A stretch of 39,620 nucleotides of DNA from an uncultured bacterium (lineage in GTDB: Bacteria; Cyanobacteriota; Vampirovibrionia; Gastranaerophilales; Gastranaerophilaceae), in contig CACXCI010000023.1 of assembly GCA_902766105.1 (NCBI GenBank), positions 1-39,620 of the forward strand. The letters run 5' to 3'. The translations under genes were made by a program, and so were the position numbers. This document shows, in pieces, positions 1-7,683 of the stretch. The notes under the pieces are model-generated. The model worked only from the letters and a program-made list of their open reading frames with translations. It did not search any database and had not been told where the DNA came from. The first letter of the stretch is position 1. Each line of letters opens with the position of its first letter.

Positions 1-646
1 AAATAACCAAACCGCAGTTGACATTAACGTACTTCAAGGTGAAAGACCAATGGCAAGAGATAACAAATCTCTAGGAATGTTCCGTCTTGAAGGTATCGCA
101 CCTGCAATGCGCGGTATTCCTCAAATTGAAGTAACATTTGATATCGACGCTAACGGTATTGTTAATGTTTCTGCAAAAGATAAGGCTACAAACAAAGAAC
201 AAAAAATTACAATCACAAATTCTTCTAACCTCTCTGAACAAGATATTGACAGAATGGTTAAAGAAGCAGAAGCAAACGCTGCTGATGATAAAAAGAAAAA
301 AGAAGAAGCTGAAATTAAAAACAATGCTTCAAGCTTAATCGGTTCAGCAGAACGCGTAATGAAAGACTTTGAAGGCAAAATTGATGCTGCTGACAAATCT
401 AAATTAGAAGAACAAAAAACAGCTTTAGAAAATGCATTAAAAGAAAACAAATCAACTGATGAATTGAAAAAATTATCAGACGAATTGCAACAAACAATGT
501 TTGCAATTTCTCAAAAAGCTTATGAAGCTGTTCAAAAAGAAGGTGAAACTGCTCAAAGTGCAAATTCTGAAAGTGCATCTTCTGACAATTCATCATCAAA
601 CAACAATGATGATGACGTAATCGATGCTGAATACGTTAAAGAATAA
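1..646 (+). CDS. dnaK: Chaperone DnaK (Hsp70), C-terminal part, cut by the window edge
   Basis: The reading frame is open from base 2, so the 5' part of the gene lies outside the window. About 214 residues are visible. They begin in the substrate-binding beta domain ([16 protein letters not shown], then [22 protein letters not shown], both hallmarks of Hsp70) and continue through the helical lid. The tail is Ser/Asn/Asp-rich and ends [12 protein letters not shown], close to the usual bacterial DnaK ending. DnaK is the cytosolic ATP-dependent chaperone working with DnaJ and GrpE. The ATPase domain, and any linkage to grpE or dnaJ, cannot be judged here. A hairpin with a T-run about 110 bases downstream probably ends the transcript. 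Confidence 0.97.
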   Translation, partial: NNQTAVDINVLQGERPMARDNKSLGMFRLEGIAPAMRGIPQIEVTFDIDANGIVNVSAKDKATNKEQKITITNSSNLSEQDIDRMVKEAEANAADDKKKKEEAEIKNNASSLIGSAERVMKDFEGKIDAADKSKLEEQKTALENALKENKSTDELKKLSDELQQTMFAISQKAYEAVQKEGETAQSANSESASSDNSSSNNNDDDVIDAEYVKE

Positions 647-980
647 GGTGGGTAAATGTTACTACCAACCATGGTAACATTTTTTCACACTTAGGCGCTT
701 CGCATGGGGTAATGTTGCTATCAATTTTGGTAATATTTCCTAAACCGATATTCTAAAAAAGCCGTTCTGTCATTCTGAACTTGATTCAGAATCCGGAACG
801 GCTTTTGCAAATCTTCCCTCTTTTAAAAAGTAGGAGAATGTTAGGGTATTTATGAACTCTTACTTCCCTTATTAGGGGAGGTTAGGTGGGGTATCTGTTG
901 TTATCATTACGAAGAACGACAAAACTTAAGTTGGGCATTCCGGCTCAATGCTATTTTATATTTATCTCATTATTTTTGCG
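647..980. other. Gene-free spacer between dnaK and the GatD-like gene
   Basis: I find no supported gene here. It holds the nested hairpin at 757-806, and a second hairpin, CTTCCCT(863-869)/AGGGGAG(874-880), followed by a G-rich GGTTAGGTGGGG stretch. The latter resembles, in opposite orientation, units in the hairpin cluster at 34181-34546. The spacer therefore looks like a landing site for dispersed palindromic repeats. Confidence 0.6.
757..806 (+). terminator. Nested-hairpin terminator after dnaK, carrying a dispersed repeat
   Basis: The outer stem AAAAGCCGTTC (757-767) pairs perfectly with GAACGGCTTTT (796-806), and its right arm ends in four T. Nested inside is a second perfect stem, ATTCTGAA (772-779) with TTCAGAAT (785-792). 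The inner element belongs to a repeat type that recurs near 21944 and 34356. The arms are near-symmetric, so it could act in either direction. Confidence 0.7.
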
Positions 981-989
981 TGGTATAAT
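981..989 (+). promoter_or_regulatory. Extended -10 promoter (TGG-TATAAT) giving a leaderless start
   Basis: TGG at 981-983 is followed by a perfect TATAAT at 984-989. Exactly six bases separate it from the ATG at 996. Transcription normally starts about 7 nt after the -10 box, so the mRNA would begin at the A of the start codon. There is no clear -35 box at the right distance and no Shine-Dalgarno. Confidence 0.7.
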
Positions 990-995
990 CATTAT

Positions 996-1730
996 ATGGA
1001 AGAGAAACAGTTAACAATCTCAATAGCGCATTTGTATCCCAAGTTACTCAATTTATATGGTGATTTAGGTAATATTATTACCCTAAAAAAAAGATGTGAA
1101 TGGCGAGGGATTAAGGTTGAGTTTGAAGAAATCAATATTGGTGACAGTATAAAAGAGCATGATTTTTATTTTATAGGTGGCGGTCAGGATAAACAGCAAG
1201 AAGAGGTTGCTCAGGAACTTTATTCTCACAAAGCCGAGCTGACTGCTCAACGAGATGACGGCGCTGTATTTTTGGGTATTTGCGGTGGTTATCAGTTATT
1301 CGGGCATTATTATCAACCGCATGACAAAGATAAACTGTTAGGTTTGTCGTTGATGGATGCTTATACTGTTGCTGGGAAAAACAGATTTATTGGGAATGTA
1401 ACCGTCAAAACGGATTTTCTTGAGCCTTCAACACTTGTAGGATTTGAAAATCACAGCGGACTTACATATATTGAAGGGGACACAAAACCCTTGGGCAAAA
1501 CTGTTGTCGGAAATGGAAATAACGGACAAGATGGCTTTGAAGGCGGTCGTTATAAAAATGTTTTTGGAACGTATTTGCATGGTTCATTACTTCCCAAAAA
1601 TCCGCATTTCGCTGATTATTTAATAGAACTGGCTCTGGAAAGACGTTATGGTGAAAAAATTACTCTATCTAAATTAGATGATAAATTTGAGTATTTGGCA
1701 CACGAATCTGTTGTTGCAAAATCATATTAA
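996..1730 (+). CDS. gatD: GatD-like type 1 glutamine amidotransferase (lipid II isoglutaminyl synthase subunit)
   Basis: This class I glutamine amidotransferase of the CobB/CobQ-like type is 244 aa. Length and layout match GatD, which releases ammonia from glutamine so that MurT can amidate D-Glu of lipid II. The nucleophile is Cys96 in FLGICGGYQ and the catalytic His is His195 in GTYLHGS. The N-terminus (IAHLYPKLLNLYGDLGN) is typical of GatD. An upstream ATG at 948 is in frame, but it would add a poor hydrophobic stretch and lies upstream of the perfect -10 box at 984-989, so I chose 996. The usual partner murT is not adjacent. A cobyric-acid-synthase-like role is less likely because the synthetase domain is absent. 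Confidence 0.85.
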   Translation: MEEKQLTISIAHLYPKLLNLYGDLGNIITLKKRCEWRGIKVEFEEINIGDSIKEHDFYFIGGGQDKQQEEVAQELYSHKAELTAQRDDGAVFLGICGGYQLFGHYYQPHDKDKLLGLSLMDAYTVAGKNRFIGNVTVKTDFLEPSTLVGFENHSGLTYIEGDTKPLGKTVVGNGNNGQDGFEGGRYKNVFGTYLHGSLLPKNPHFADYLIELALERRYGEKITLSKLDDKFEYLAHESVVAKSY

Positions 1731-1739
1731 AACAGAAAT

Positions 1740-1761
1740 GCCGCAACCTTCCAGTTACGGC
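1740..1761 (-). terminator. Possible terminator of the sigma-factor gene
   Basis: GCCGCAAC (1740-1747) pairs with GTTACGGC (1754-1761) with one mismatch and a 6-nt loop. Read on the minus strand, the stem is followed by a T-rich ATTTCTGTTTT. It lies 34 bases past the sigma-factor stop codon and also just after the plus-strand GatD stop. Confidence 0.45.
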
Positions 1762-1794
1762 AGCGTACTTAATAAACACGAGGAGATTTTAAGT

Positions 1795-2706
1795 TTAGCA
1801 GATGTAACAAGATAGTAATGTTTCACCTGACATTTTCATCTTTTTTAAAGCTCTCATCTCTGTCTGGCGAATACATTCTTTTGTTACACCATAAATGTTT
1901 CCGATTTCTTCTAATGTGTAGCGTTCGGTATCACCTAAGCCGTAACGCATTTTTACAACCTCTTGCTCTCTTTCTTTTAAGGTCGAAATTACATTATTGA
2001 TATCATCTTTTAATGATTGGTATTCAATGTTTGCAGAAATTAATGTCTTATTATCTGCCAAAAAATCTGCAACATTTAATTCTTTTCCATCATTTTTTTC
2101 TAAACCGTTTTCTATTGAAAGGGTTTTTGTATATGCAGATAGGAAGGTCTCGATTTTTTCCGGTGCTATGTTCATTTTTTTTGCAACATCTTCTGTTCTT
2201 ACGGTTTCGTTAGTTTCTTGTTCCATTTGGGATTTGATTTTGGAAAATTTTGATAATGTTTCTTGAATGTATACAGGGATTTTCATACAATGTGATTGCT
2301 CAGAAATTGCCTTGAACATTGATTGCTTTATCCACCACCCTGCATAAGTTGAAAATCTAAAGCCGAGTTTATAATTAAATTTGTCTGCTGCAATCATTAA
2401 ACCCATATTGCCTTCTTGAATTAAATCTACCATTGGTAAACCTGACATGTGAATTGTTTTTCTCGCAATTGTAACTACGAGTCTTAAATTTGACTGAATT
2501 AATTGATGTCTTGCTAATACGTCCCCCTGTTCAATTTTTTGGGCAAGTTCAAATTCTTCTTCTGCTGTCAATTGCGGATATTGTGCAATTTCTTTTAAAT
2601 ATAGCTGCAAAGCATTGTCTGATGTTCCGGAAATTGCATCATTATTGGCAGGGTTTGAATTTTTGGGGGTAACCTTCATCTCAACCGGTGAATCTTCTCT
2701 TCTCAT
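1795..2706 (-). CDS. Sigma-70 family RNA polymerase sigma factor (alternative, group-2 like)
   Basis: The 303-aa protein has region 1.2 (residues about 30-62, ALQLYLKEIAQYPQLTAEEE), region 2 (about 65-145), region 3 and region 4 with a C-terminal HTH (TLEEIGNIYGVTKECIRQT). It lacks region 1.1. Promoter-contact segments are near-canonical but altered: YAGWWIKQSMF and EQSHCMKIPVYIQET replace the housekeeping YATWWIRQAIT and DQARTIRIPVHMIET, and VTKECIRQ replaces VTRERIRQ. This suggests an alternative factor rather than the main sigma. The ATG is preceded by AGAGGAG at an 8-nt spacing, which fixes the start. It diverges from the thioredoxin gene across a 218-bp AT-rich region. A heat-shock or stationary-phase role cannot be told apart from sequence. 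Confidence 0.92.
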   Translation of the reverse strand: MRREDSPVEMKVTPKNSNPANNDAISGTSDNALQLYLKEIAQYPQLTAEEEFELAQKIEQGDVLARHQLIQSNLRLVVTIARKTIHMSGLPMVDLIQEGNMGLMIAADKFNYKLGFRFSTYAGWWIKQSMFKAISEQSHCMKIPVYIQETLSKFSKIKSQMEQETNETVRTEDVAKKMNIAPEKIETFLSAYTKTLSIENGLEKNDGKELNVADFLADNKTLISANIEYQSLKDDINNVISTLKEREQEVVKMRYGLGDTERYTLEEIGNIYGVTKECIRQTEMRALKKMKMSGETLLSCYIC

Positions 2707-2862
2707 AAATTAAGCTCCTCTTATTCGCACGCTAAATCATTCCGGCGTATTGCCGAATTTTGGGGTATGTAACACGAGTTATATACAAAGTATATACCCA
2801 AATATATATCAACTGTTACATCATGTTAAAAAATGTAAACATATAATTTTGCAAATTGGAAC

Positions 2863-2892
2863 ATGACATGCATAATTGCTGAATTTTATAAT
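2863..2892 (+). promoter_or_regulatory. Promoter of the thioredoxin-like gene
   Basis: ATGACA at 2863-2868 and TATAAT at 2887-2892 are separated by 18 bp. A second overlapping TATAAT lies at 2892-2897. The downstream gene has a strong AGAGGAG site before its ATG at 2925. Confidence 0.55.
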
Positions 2893-2924
2893 ATAATGTT
2901 AACGGTAATAAGAGGAGAATATAT

Positions 2925-3476
2925 ATGGGTATGGATTTGAAAGAAAAATTTAAAAGCATAAATAAAAAGAATTTAATTATTGCTGTTTTAATTTTATTAG
3001 TAATCTTGTTGTGTTCAATTGGCGGATATGAATATTATCAATACAATAAATTCAAAACAGAAAAGCTAAAGCAAAGTCAAATGATGCCGCTGGAATTATC
3101 GGGCGAACCACGTAAACCGTCAGAGTATCCCGCAGGTATTGAATATAATGAAGCAATGAAAAGTAAAAAGCCAGTTTTGGTTTTGTTCTATGCGGATTGG
3201 TGTGGGTATTGTATAAGATTTATGCCTATATTCCAAGCATTATCAGAGCAGTATGATGATGATATGGTATTTTCTAAAGTAAATGTTGAAGATCCAAAAT
3301 ATGAAGAAATTATCAAGAAAACAGGTATTGGCGGGTTCCCGACAGTATACATATTTGATAATAAATACGATAACAAAGTATTAATTTCAAATTCTGATTT
3401 ATCTGAGTATGAAGGTCTTAAAGGTGAAATTGAAAGATTTTTAAGAATAAGAAAGTTATTAGATAAGAAAAAATAG
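2925..3476 (+). CDS. Membrane-anchored thioredoxin-fold protein
   Basis: The 183-aa protein has a basic N-terminus, one transmembrane anchor (residues about 17-36), and a thioredoxin fold from about 73 to 180. The active site is DWCGYC with Cys93 and Cys96, preceded by VLVLFYA. The cis-proline loop is GIGGFPT with Pro139. The fold would face outside the cytoplasm, so a thiol-disulfide or redox-partner role in the envelope is likely. The WCGYC dipeptide differs from the classic CGPC, so reductase versus oxidase activity cannot be assigned. AGAGGAG precedes ATG 2925; an in-frame ATG at 2931 is possible. The gene stands alone. Confidence 0.88.
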   Translation: MGMDLKEKFKSINKKNLIIAVLILLVILLCSIGGYEYYQYNKFKTEKLKQSQMMPLELSGEPRKPSEYPAGIEYNEAMKSKKPVLVLFYADWCGYCIRFMPIFQALSEQYDDDMVFSKVNVEDPKYEEIIKKTGIGGFPTVYIFDNKYDNKVLISNSDLSEYEGLKGEIERFLRIRKLLDKKK

Positions 3477-3524
3477 TTACATTTCTTTAATAAAGGCTTT
3501 TAAATGAAATATTTATAGGATATA

Positions 3525-3566
3525 ATTGCAGTGTTTCCTAAATTGAGGGGACGCTGCAATTATTTT
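3525..3566 (+). terminator. Hairpin after the thioredoxin-like gene, possible terminator
   Basis: ATTGCAGTGT (3525-3534) pairs with ACGCTGCAAT (3551-3560), all ten positions including one G-T pair, with a 16-nt loop. It is followed by TATTTT, a weak T-run. A TATAAT overlaps the left arm at 3521-3526, so a promoter for the downstream pair is an alternative reading. Confidence 0.4.
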
Positions 3567-3701
3567 AAAAGTGCGTGATATTATTTGCATGTATTTTATG
3601 TTTGGGGGTATTGTTAATATTTCTTAATAAATAATACGATAATTAGCAATTTTTTTAATGTTTGCAACTATATATATATAGAAGGTCATAGTAGGTGTAA
3701 C

Positions 3702-5306
3702 ATGGGTATCGAAAAGATTAAAGGTAATGTCGAAGGTATTCGAAGCTCCGTGCAAAATGCGGGAGTAAAGTCGAATAACAGAGTATATCTCGGTGTTCCG
3801 CACGACAGTACAAGTTTTACAGGGGCGGGAGTTGCTGCAGAAAAAGCAACTAAGTCTTTGTCAGAATTTTTATTAGATATAATGCCAAACTCTATCAAAC
3901 GAATGGTTGGTTTGCATGAAGGTATGGGTGAAGTCCAAAACCAATTGATTAACGCAATAGGTACAGGTATGGTGGCACCACTGTTTATCAAGTATAATCC
4001 AATTTCAGATACTGATAAAGATACAAGAACATATACGGCATGGAGACAACCGGTTTCTGCTGTATTGGCTGTATGTACGCAGGCAGCTATTGTTGTTCCG
4101 TTTAACAAATTAATCAAAAATTTATCAGACATAGGTTATTTGGGAACGAGATACAATGCTTCATTATTCCCTTCTGATGATTATGTTAAAAAATTAGTAA
4201 TGCAGGAAAATCCAAATAAAAAATATACAAAGAAAGAAATGAAAAAAGCTATTGAAGAATACAATAAAACTCATTTCGCTCCAAAATTAAAAGAGATGAT
4301 TGAAAACGATAAAATTGTATTCAACACGACAGATGGCAAAACGGTTTCTAAATTAGAAATGCCAAAAGCTGAATTTAAAAAATTGTTCTTAGAAACCATT
4401 GATGGAATTATTGCAGATGAAAAACTTGATAGAGATAATTTATTAGAAGTTCAATTTAAAAAGAAAATGCAGCGTTCAATCTTCTACAAAGAACATCCTG
4501 AAGAAGCAAGAGAAGTTCTTGAAAGATTGCAAAACAAGCTTTCAACTTTGTTTGTAAGATCTGATTACAGCATAGATTCTTCGAGTGTTGCAGCTTCTAA
4601 GAATAAAGAATTCGACAAAGCCTGCAAAGAATTAATAAAAGAAATTAAGAAGGATTCTTCTAAAAAAGGTGTCAGAGATAATCTGATTGAAATAGTGAAA
4701 GAAATTCAGCGTAAGAATACAACCTCTGATACTGAAACACTTAGAATTATTCAAGATAAAATATCAAAAATGCTTGATAGTGTATCTCAGATGGAAGGAA
4801 TGAAGGATAGTAAAGAAATTATGGAGCATGTAGGCAAAGTAATTTCAAGAAGGACTTCTGCAATTGATCAAACAATTGCACCGTTGCAACAGATTAGAGA
4901 AAGACTTTTAAAAGGCGAAATAACAGTAAAAGAAGCACAAGAAATCATAAATAATGCAATATCAGTATCAGAAGATGCCGTAAAACAAAAACTCAGAGCA
5001 GGCGAGACAAAAGAAGCTGATATTACAAAACACGTAGAATGGGTTGAAAGTGCAGCAACAAGATTGAAAAGTAAAGCTCAATCACTTGCAAGTTGTATTG
5101 CCGATAACCTGAAAAAACACGTGAAATCAAATATAGACGGGTACAAACGCTGGACAGGTTTAGCGGTATCATTAGCAATACTACCTGTAACCTGTTGGTT
5201 GTTAAACAGAATTTATCCTTGGTTTATGGATAAAGCTTTCCCTGAGCTGTCAAACAAAGCAGCTTCAGCAAAAGCAAATAAAAACCAGAAAGCTGAGGTG
5301 AAATAA
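3702..5306 (+). CDS. Large helical protein of unknown function with hydrophobic segments
   Basis: I do not recognise this 534-aa protein. The N-terminus is polar with an SFTG motif near residue 38. A hydrophobic region follows (about 80-140, GTGMVAPLFI and SAVLAVCTQAAIVVPF). Next comes a long charged, mostly helical section rich in Lys/Glu with coiled-coil-like stretches (about 150-475). A C-terminal transmembrane segment (about 487-505, TGLAVSLAILPVTCWLL) leads to a Lys/Ala-rich tail. The hydrophobic region resembles a segment in the next gene, which overlaps by one base, so the two are probably co-translated and may form one membrane complex. The start is ATG 3702 with AGGTG just upstream. 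Function is unknown. Confidence 0.8.
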   Translation: MGIEKIKGNVEGIRSSVQNAGVKSNNRVYLGVPHDSTSFTGAGVAAEKATKSLSEFLLDIMPNSIKRMVGLHEGMGEVQNQLINAIGTGMVAPLFIKYNPISDTDKDTRTYTAWRQPVSAVLAVCTQAAIVVPFNKLIKNLSDIGYLGTRYNASLFPSDDYVKKLVMQENPNKKYTKKEMKKAIEEYNKTHFAPKLKEMIENDKIVFNTTDGKTVSKLEMPKAEFKKLFLETIDGIIADEKLDRDNLLEVQFKKKMQRSIFYKEHPEEAREVLERLQNKLSTLFVRSDYSIDSSSVAASKNKEFDKACKELIKEIKKDSSKKGVRDNLIEIVKEIQRKNTTSDTETLRIIQDKISKMLDSVSQMEGMKDSKEIMEHVGKVISRRTSAIDQTIAPLQQIRERLLKGEITVKEAQEIINNAISVSEDAVKQKLRAGETKEADITKHVEWVESAATRLKSKAQSLASCIADNLKKHVKSNIDGYKRWTGLAVSLAILPVTCWLLNRIYPWFMDKAFPELSNKAASAKANKNQKAEVK

Positions 5307-6049
5307 TGTCAATTATTAGTCCAATTGTAAAACCAATAGCAAAAATTCTCAGATGGGGTTCTGAAAGCAAGGTAGCTAAAAATGCCGGAGAACATGTATA
5401 CGCTAATAATCGTAAGTATATTGACGGACTTGGTGTTGCATCAATTATTGCAAAAGATGGTTTGGGTTGCTATCTTTATGTAACACAAAGTTTGAACAAC
5501 AAAGATATTCCTGATGATAAACGTAAATTCGTTGCATCATTAGACTTAACAAACGGTGTTTTGATGATTACATTACAATTATTGATGTTCTTCACTGTTT
5601 CTCATAAAGTATGTCAAAGCAAGATGTTTAACAAATTCTTCGGAAAAATGTTTGACAGACCAATTGAAAAAACATATAGAGCAATCACAAAGCGTAATCC
5701 TTTGTATCAAGATGTTGGTGATATTAAATTCAAGAAAGAATTTATGAAAATCAGAAACAATGTTAAGGACGCATTTGGCGGTTTAACATCATTGGCTGCG
5801 GCTACAATTGTTGGTAAACGTATGTTAGTTCCGTTTATTGCAACACCTTTGGCTGGAAAAGTTGAAAAGAAAATGAATGAACGTGAAGCTATAAAAAATG
5901 GAACAGCGATTTCTGAGGACAAAAAAGATAAATCAAATCCTTCTATGAAGGGGGCAGAAACAGAACAACCTGTACAAAAAACTCAAGCTGCACCTCAAAC
6001 ATTTGATACCGGAAGTACAAACTTATTAGATAAATATAAACAGCAATAA
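5306..6049 (+). CDS. Membrane-associated protein of unknown function, paired with the preceding gene
   Basis: This 247-aa protein starts in the last base of the upstream stop codon (TAATG), which implies translational coupling. It has a hydrophobic core (about residues 45-105, including GLGCYLYV and LMITLQLLMFFTV), a basic middle part, a second moderately hydrophobic stretch (about 155-185), and a polar Lys/Gln/Thr-rich tail. The first hydrophobic region follows the same order of features as residues 80-140 of the preceding protein: Gly-rich start, Asp/Lys-rich turn, then an aliphatic helix and a basic exit. Divergence after duplication is my inference from reading, not an alignment score. 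I know no function for either. A hairpin with a T-run ends the transcript at 6074-6112. Confidence 0.8.
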   Translation: MSIISPIVKPIAKILRWGSESKVAKNAGEHVYANNRKYIDGLGVASIIAKDGLGCYLYVTQSLNNKDIPDDKRKFVASLDLTNGVLMITLQLLMFFTVSHKVCQSKMFNKFFGKMFDRPIEKTYRAITKRNPLYQDVGDIKFKKEFMKIRNNVKDAFGGLTSLAAATIVGKRMLVPFIATPLAGKVEKKMNEREAIKNGTAISEDKKDKSNPSMKGAETEQPVQKTQAAPQTFDTGSTNLLDKYKQQ

Positions 6050-6073
6050 TTTAATTTTACATCTACAATGATC

Positions 6074-6112
6074 GGAGCTGAACTAATCTTAGTTTGGCTC
6101 TTTTACTTTTTC
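6074..6112 (+). terminator. Rho-independent terminator after the tandem pair
   Basis: The arms at about 6074-6086 and 6089-6101 form a long stem (AGCTGAACTAA against TTAGTTTGGCT, with two G-T pairs). The run CTTTTACTTTTT follows. It lies just before the convergent TPR gene, whose stop is at 6114, but has no T-run on the minus strand. Confidence 0.65.
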
Positions 6113-6113
6113 G

Positions 6114-6692
6114 TTATTCTTCATTATTTATGTTATCAATAATTTTTTGAATATAATTTTTAACTGCAGGTGTAATTACTAAATCGGGTTCGGACATGGC
6201 AAATTCGTCTAAAACAATAATAGCCTTCTTCTTATCGTTACTCTGTTCATATAAAAGTCCCAACATGACAAGATCCATCGGGTTATTTTGTTTGTTCTTA
6301 TAATTTGCAAGCTGATTATCTGTCTGTCCTAAGGCTTTATAACAATTAACCAGATTTTGATAATATTCAAAATTTAAACTGTACTGCGTAATTGCATTTT
6401 TAAAACAATCTAAAGCTAAATTAGGATATCCGATAGTCATATAGACTTTCCCAAGATTGTTGAAATAAACTGCGGTTGCCTGAGTTTTTGGGTTCAGACT
6501 TATTGCAATCTTAAATTCCTGAATTGCTGCATAATAGCATTTTTCTTCCACATACATAAGTCCTAAATTGTTGTGTTCAAAAGCATTCTTTTCAGGATCA
6601 ATTACATAAGTTACGCTTGTTCCTCCTGCGCTATAGACAGGAAGTCCCATTAAAATTATTAGTATTAAAGCAAAAAACTGTTTCATTATCAT
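6114..6692 (-). CDS. Exported TPR-repeat protein
   Basis: From ATG 6692 the protein is 192 aa. An N-terminal signal peptide (MKQFFALILIILMGLPVYSA) is followed by about three TPR-like helix pairs (NNLGLMYVEEKCYYAAIQEF, NNLGKVYMTIGYPNLALDCF, YYQNLVNCYKALGQTDNQL). TPR arrays bind protein partners; the partner is unknown. The frame extends to a TTG at 6731, but that would bury the signal peptide. At 6705-6700 a minus-strand TATAAT sits 7 nt before ATG 6692 with no Shine-Dalgarno, so a leaderless start here is possible; ATG 6686 is an alternative. The MBL gene lies 41 bases upstream on the same strand. Confidence 0.8.
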   Translation of the reverse strand: MIMKQFFALILIILMGLPVYSAGGTSVTYVIDPEKNAFEHNNLGLMYVEEKCYYAAIQEFKIAISLNPKTQATAVYFNNLGKVYMTIGYPNLALDCFKNAITQYSLNFEYYQNLVNCYKALGQTDNQLANYKNKQNNPMDLVMLGLLYEQSNDKKKAIIVLDEFAMSEPDLVITPAVKNYIQKIIDNINNEE

Positions 6693-6733
6693 CCGTTTAA
6701 TTATATTTCCATGAATTTCAACAATATACAATG

Positions 6734-7657
6734 TTAAATCAGTTCAAATTCAAATCCTTCATACGACATATAAATATTTTTATTATCAGTAACATAATGT
6801 TCTTTAATTTTGGCAAGTTTGTTATCATCATAAGACGGATCATAGTGGGTGAATATTAAATTCTTTGCTTCTGTCTGTTTCATAACCTCAACCGCCATAT
6901 CAAATGTTGAATGTCCGAAACCCTGTTTTGGAGAATATGGATTTAAGTAATCTTCAGTGGTATATTGGGCATCATGAATTAATAAATCACAATGTTTTGC
7001 AAATTTTACAAATTTTTTATCACCGCCGACATAACATTCCTTATCTGTTGCGTAAACCAAAGACTTTCCTTTGTATGAAATTTTATAGATGCTGACTCCT
7101 TCTTGCGGGTGAACATAAGATTTATAGAAGGTTATTAAAACATCATCATCACCTTGATTTACATTACACAAGCTTACCAATTGCGGTTTTTCATCAGGCT
7201 TCATAAGTATTGCCTGAGTATCTTCAATGTCGTTTATTTCAAGATTGCATGCGATATCACCTAAATCCAGAGGAAACGTTTTTCCAAAAACAAGTTCGGA
7301 TAAATCTTGTGATAAAGTCGAATTTTGCGGTTTTGCACCATAAATCAGCAATTTGGACGATTTCAGATGTAGAGGTTTAAAAAATGTTAAACCCAAAAGG
7401 TGGTCTTGATGAATATGAGAAATTAAAAGGGTAGCAAAAACAGGCTTTCTATCTTCCGGATTAATTGCCGAGCAAATATGTTCTTCCATCAAGTCATCAC
7501 CAATTCCGACAATGCCTGTTCCGGCATCTAATATTATTAAATGCCCACCTGCTATAACCTCTACACAAGACGTATTTCCGCCAAATTTGTAGAAATTTTT
7601 ATTAGCAACAGGAAAGCTGCCTCTCACTCCTCTGAATTTAACTTTAAATCCATCCAT
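6734..7657 (-). CDS. MBL-fold metal-dependent hydrolase
   Basis: The 307-aa protein has the metallo-beta-lactamase metal motif SHIHQDH (His81, His83, Asp85, His86). Further family ligands follow: Asp in YATDKEC, His in LIHDAQYT, His in GFGHST and a terminal FTHYDP. The N-terminus (KVKFRGVRGSFPVA, then GGNTSCVEV) matches the RNase Z / PhnP-like branch that acts on phosphodiesters. The substrate is not evident; a cyclic phosphodiester is possible. It is cytosolic, with no signal peptide. AGAGGA lies six bases before ATG 7657, which fixes the start. It follows the metallophosphoesterase gene by 26 bases and may share its transcript. Confidence 0.87.
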   Translation of the reverse strand: MDGFKVKFRGVRGSFPVANKNFYKFGGNTSCVEVIAGGHLIILDAGTGIVGIGDDLMEEHICSAINPEDRKPVFATLLISHIHQDHLLGLTFFKPLHLKSSKLLIYGAKPQNSTLSQDLSELVFGKTFPLDLGDIACNLEINDIEDTQAILMKPDEKPQLVSLCNVNQGDDDVLITFYKSYVHPQEGVSIYKISYKGKSLVYATDKECYVGGDKKFVKFAKHCDLLIHDAQYTTEDYLNPYSPKQGFGHSTFDMAVEVMKQTEAKNLIFTHYDPSYDDNKLAKIKEHYVTDNKNIYMSYEGFEFELI

Positions 7658-7683
7658 CTTTAATTCCTCTTATTTATCAGAAA

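Noticed and set aside
3686-4132. Minus-strand open frame of 148 codons opposite the first tandem unknown
   Set aside because: It lies inside a longer coherent plus-strand gene whose N-terminus and ribosome site are convincing.
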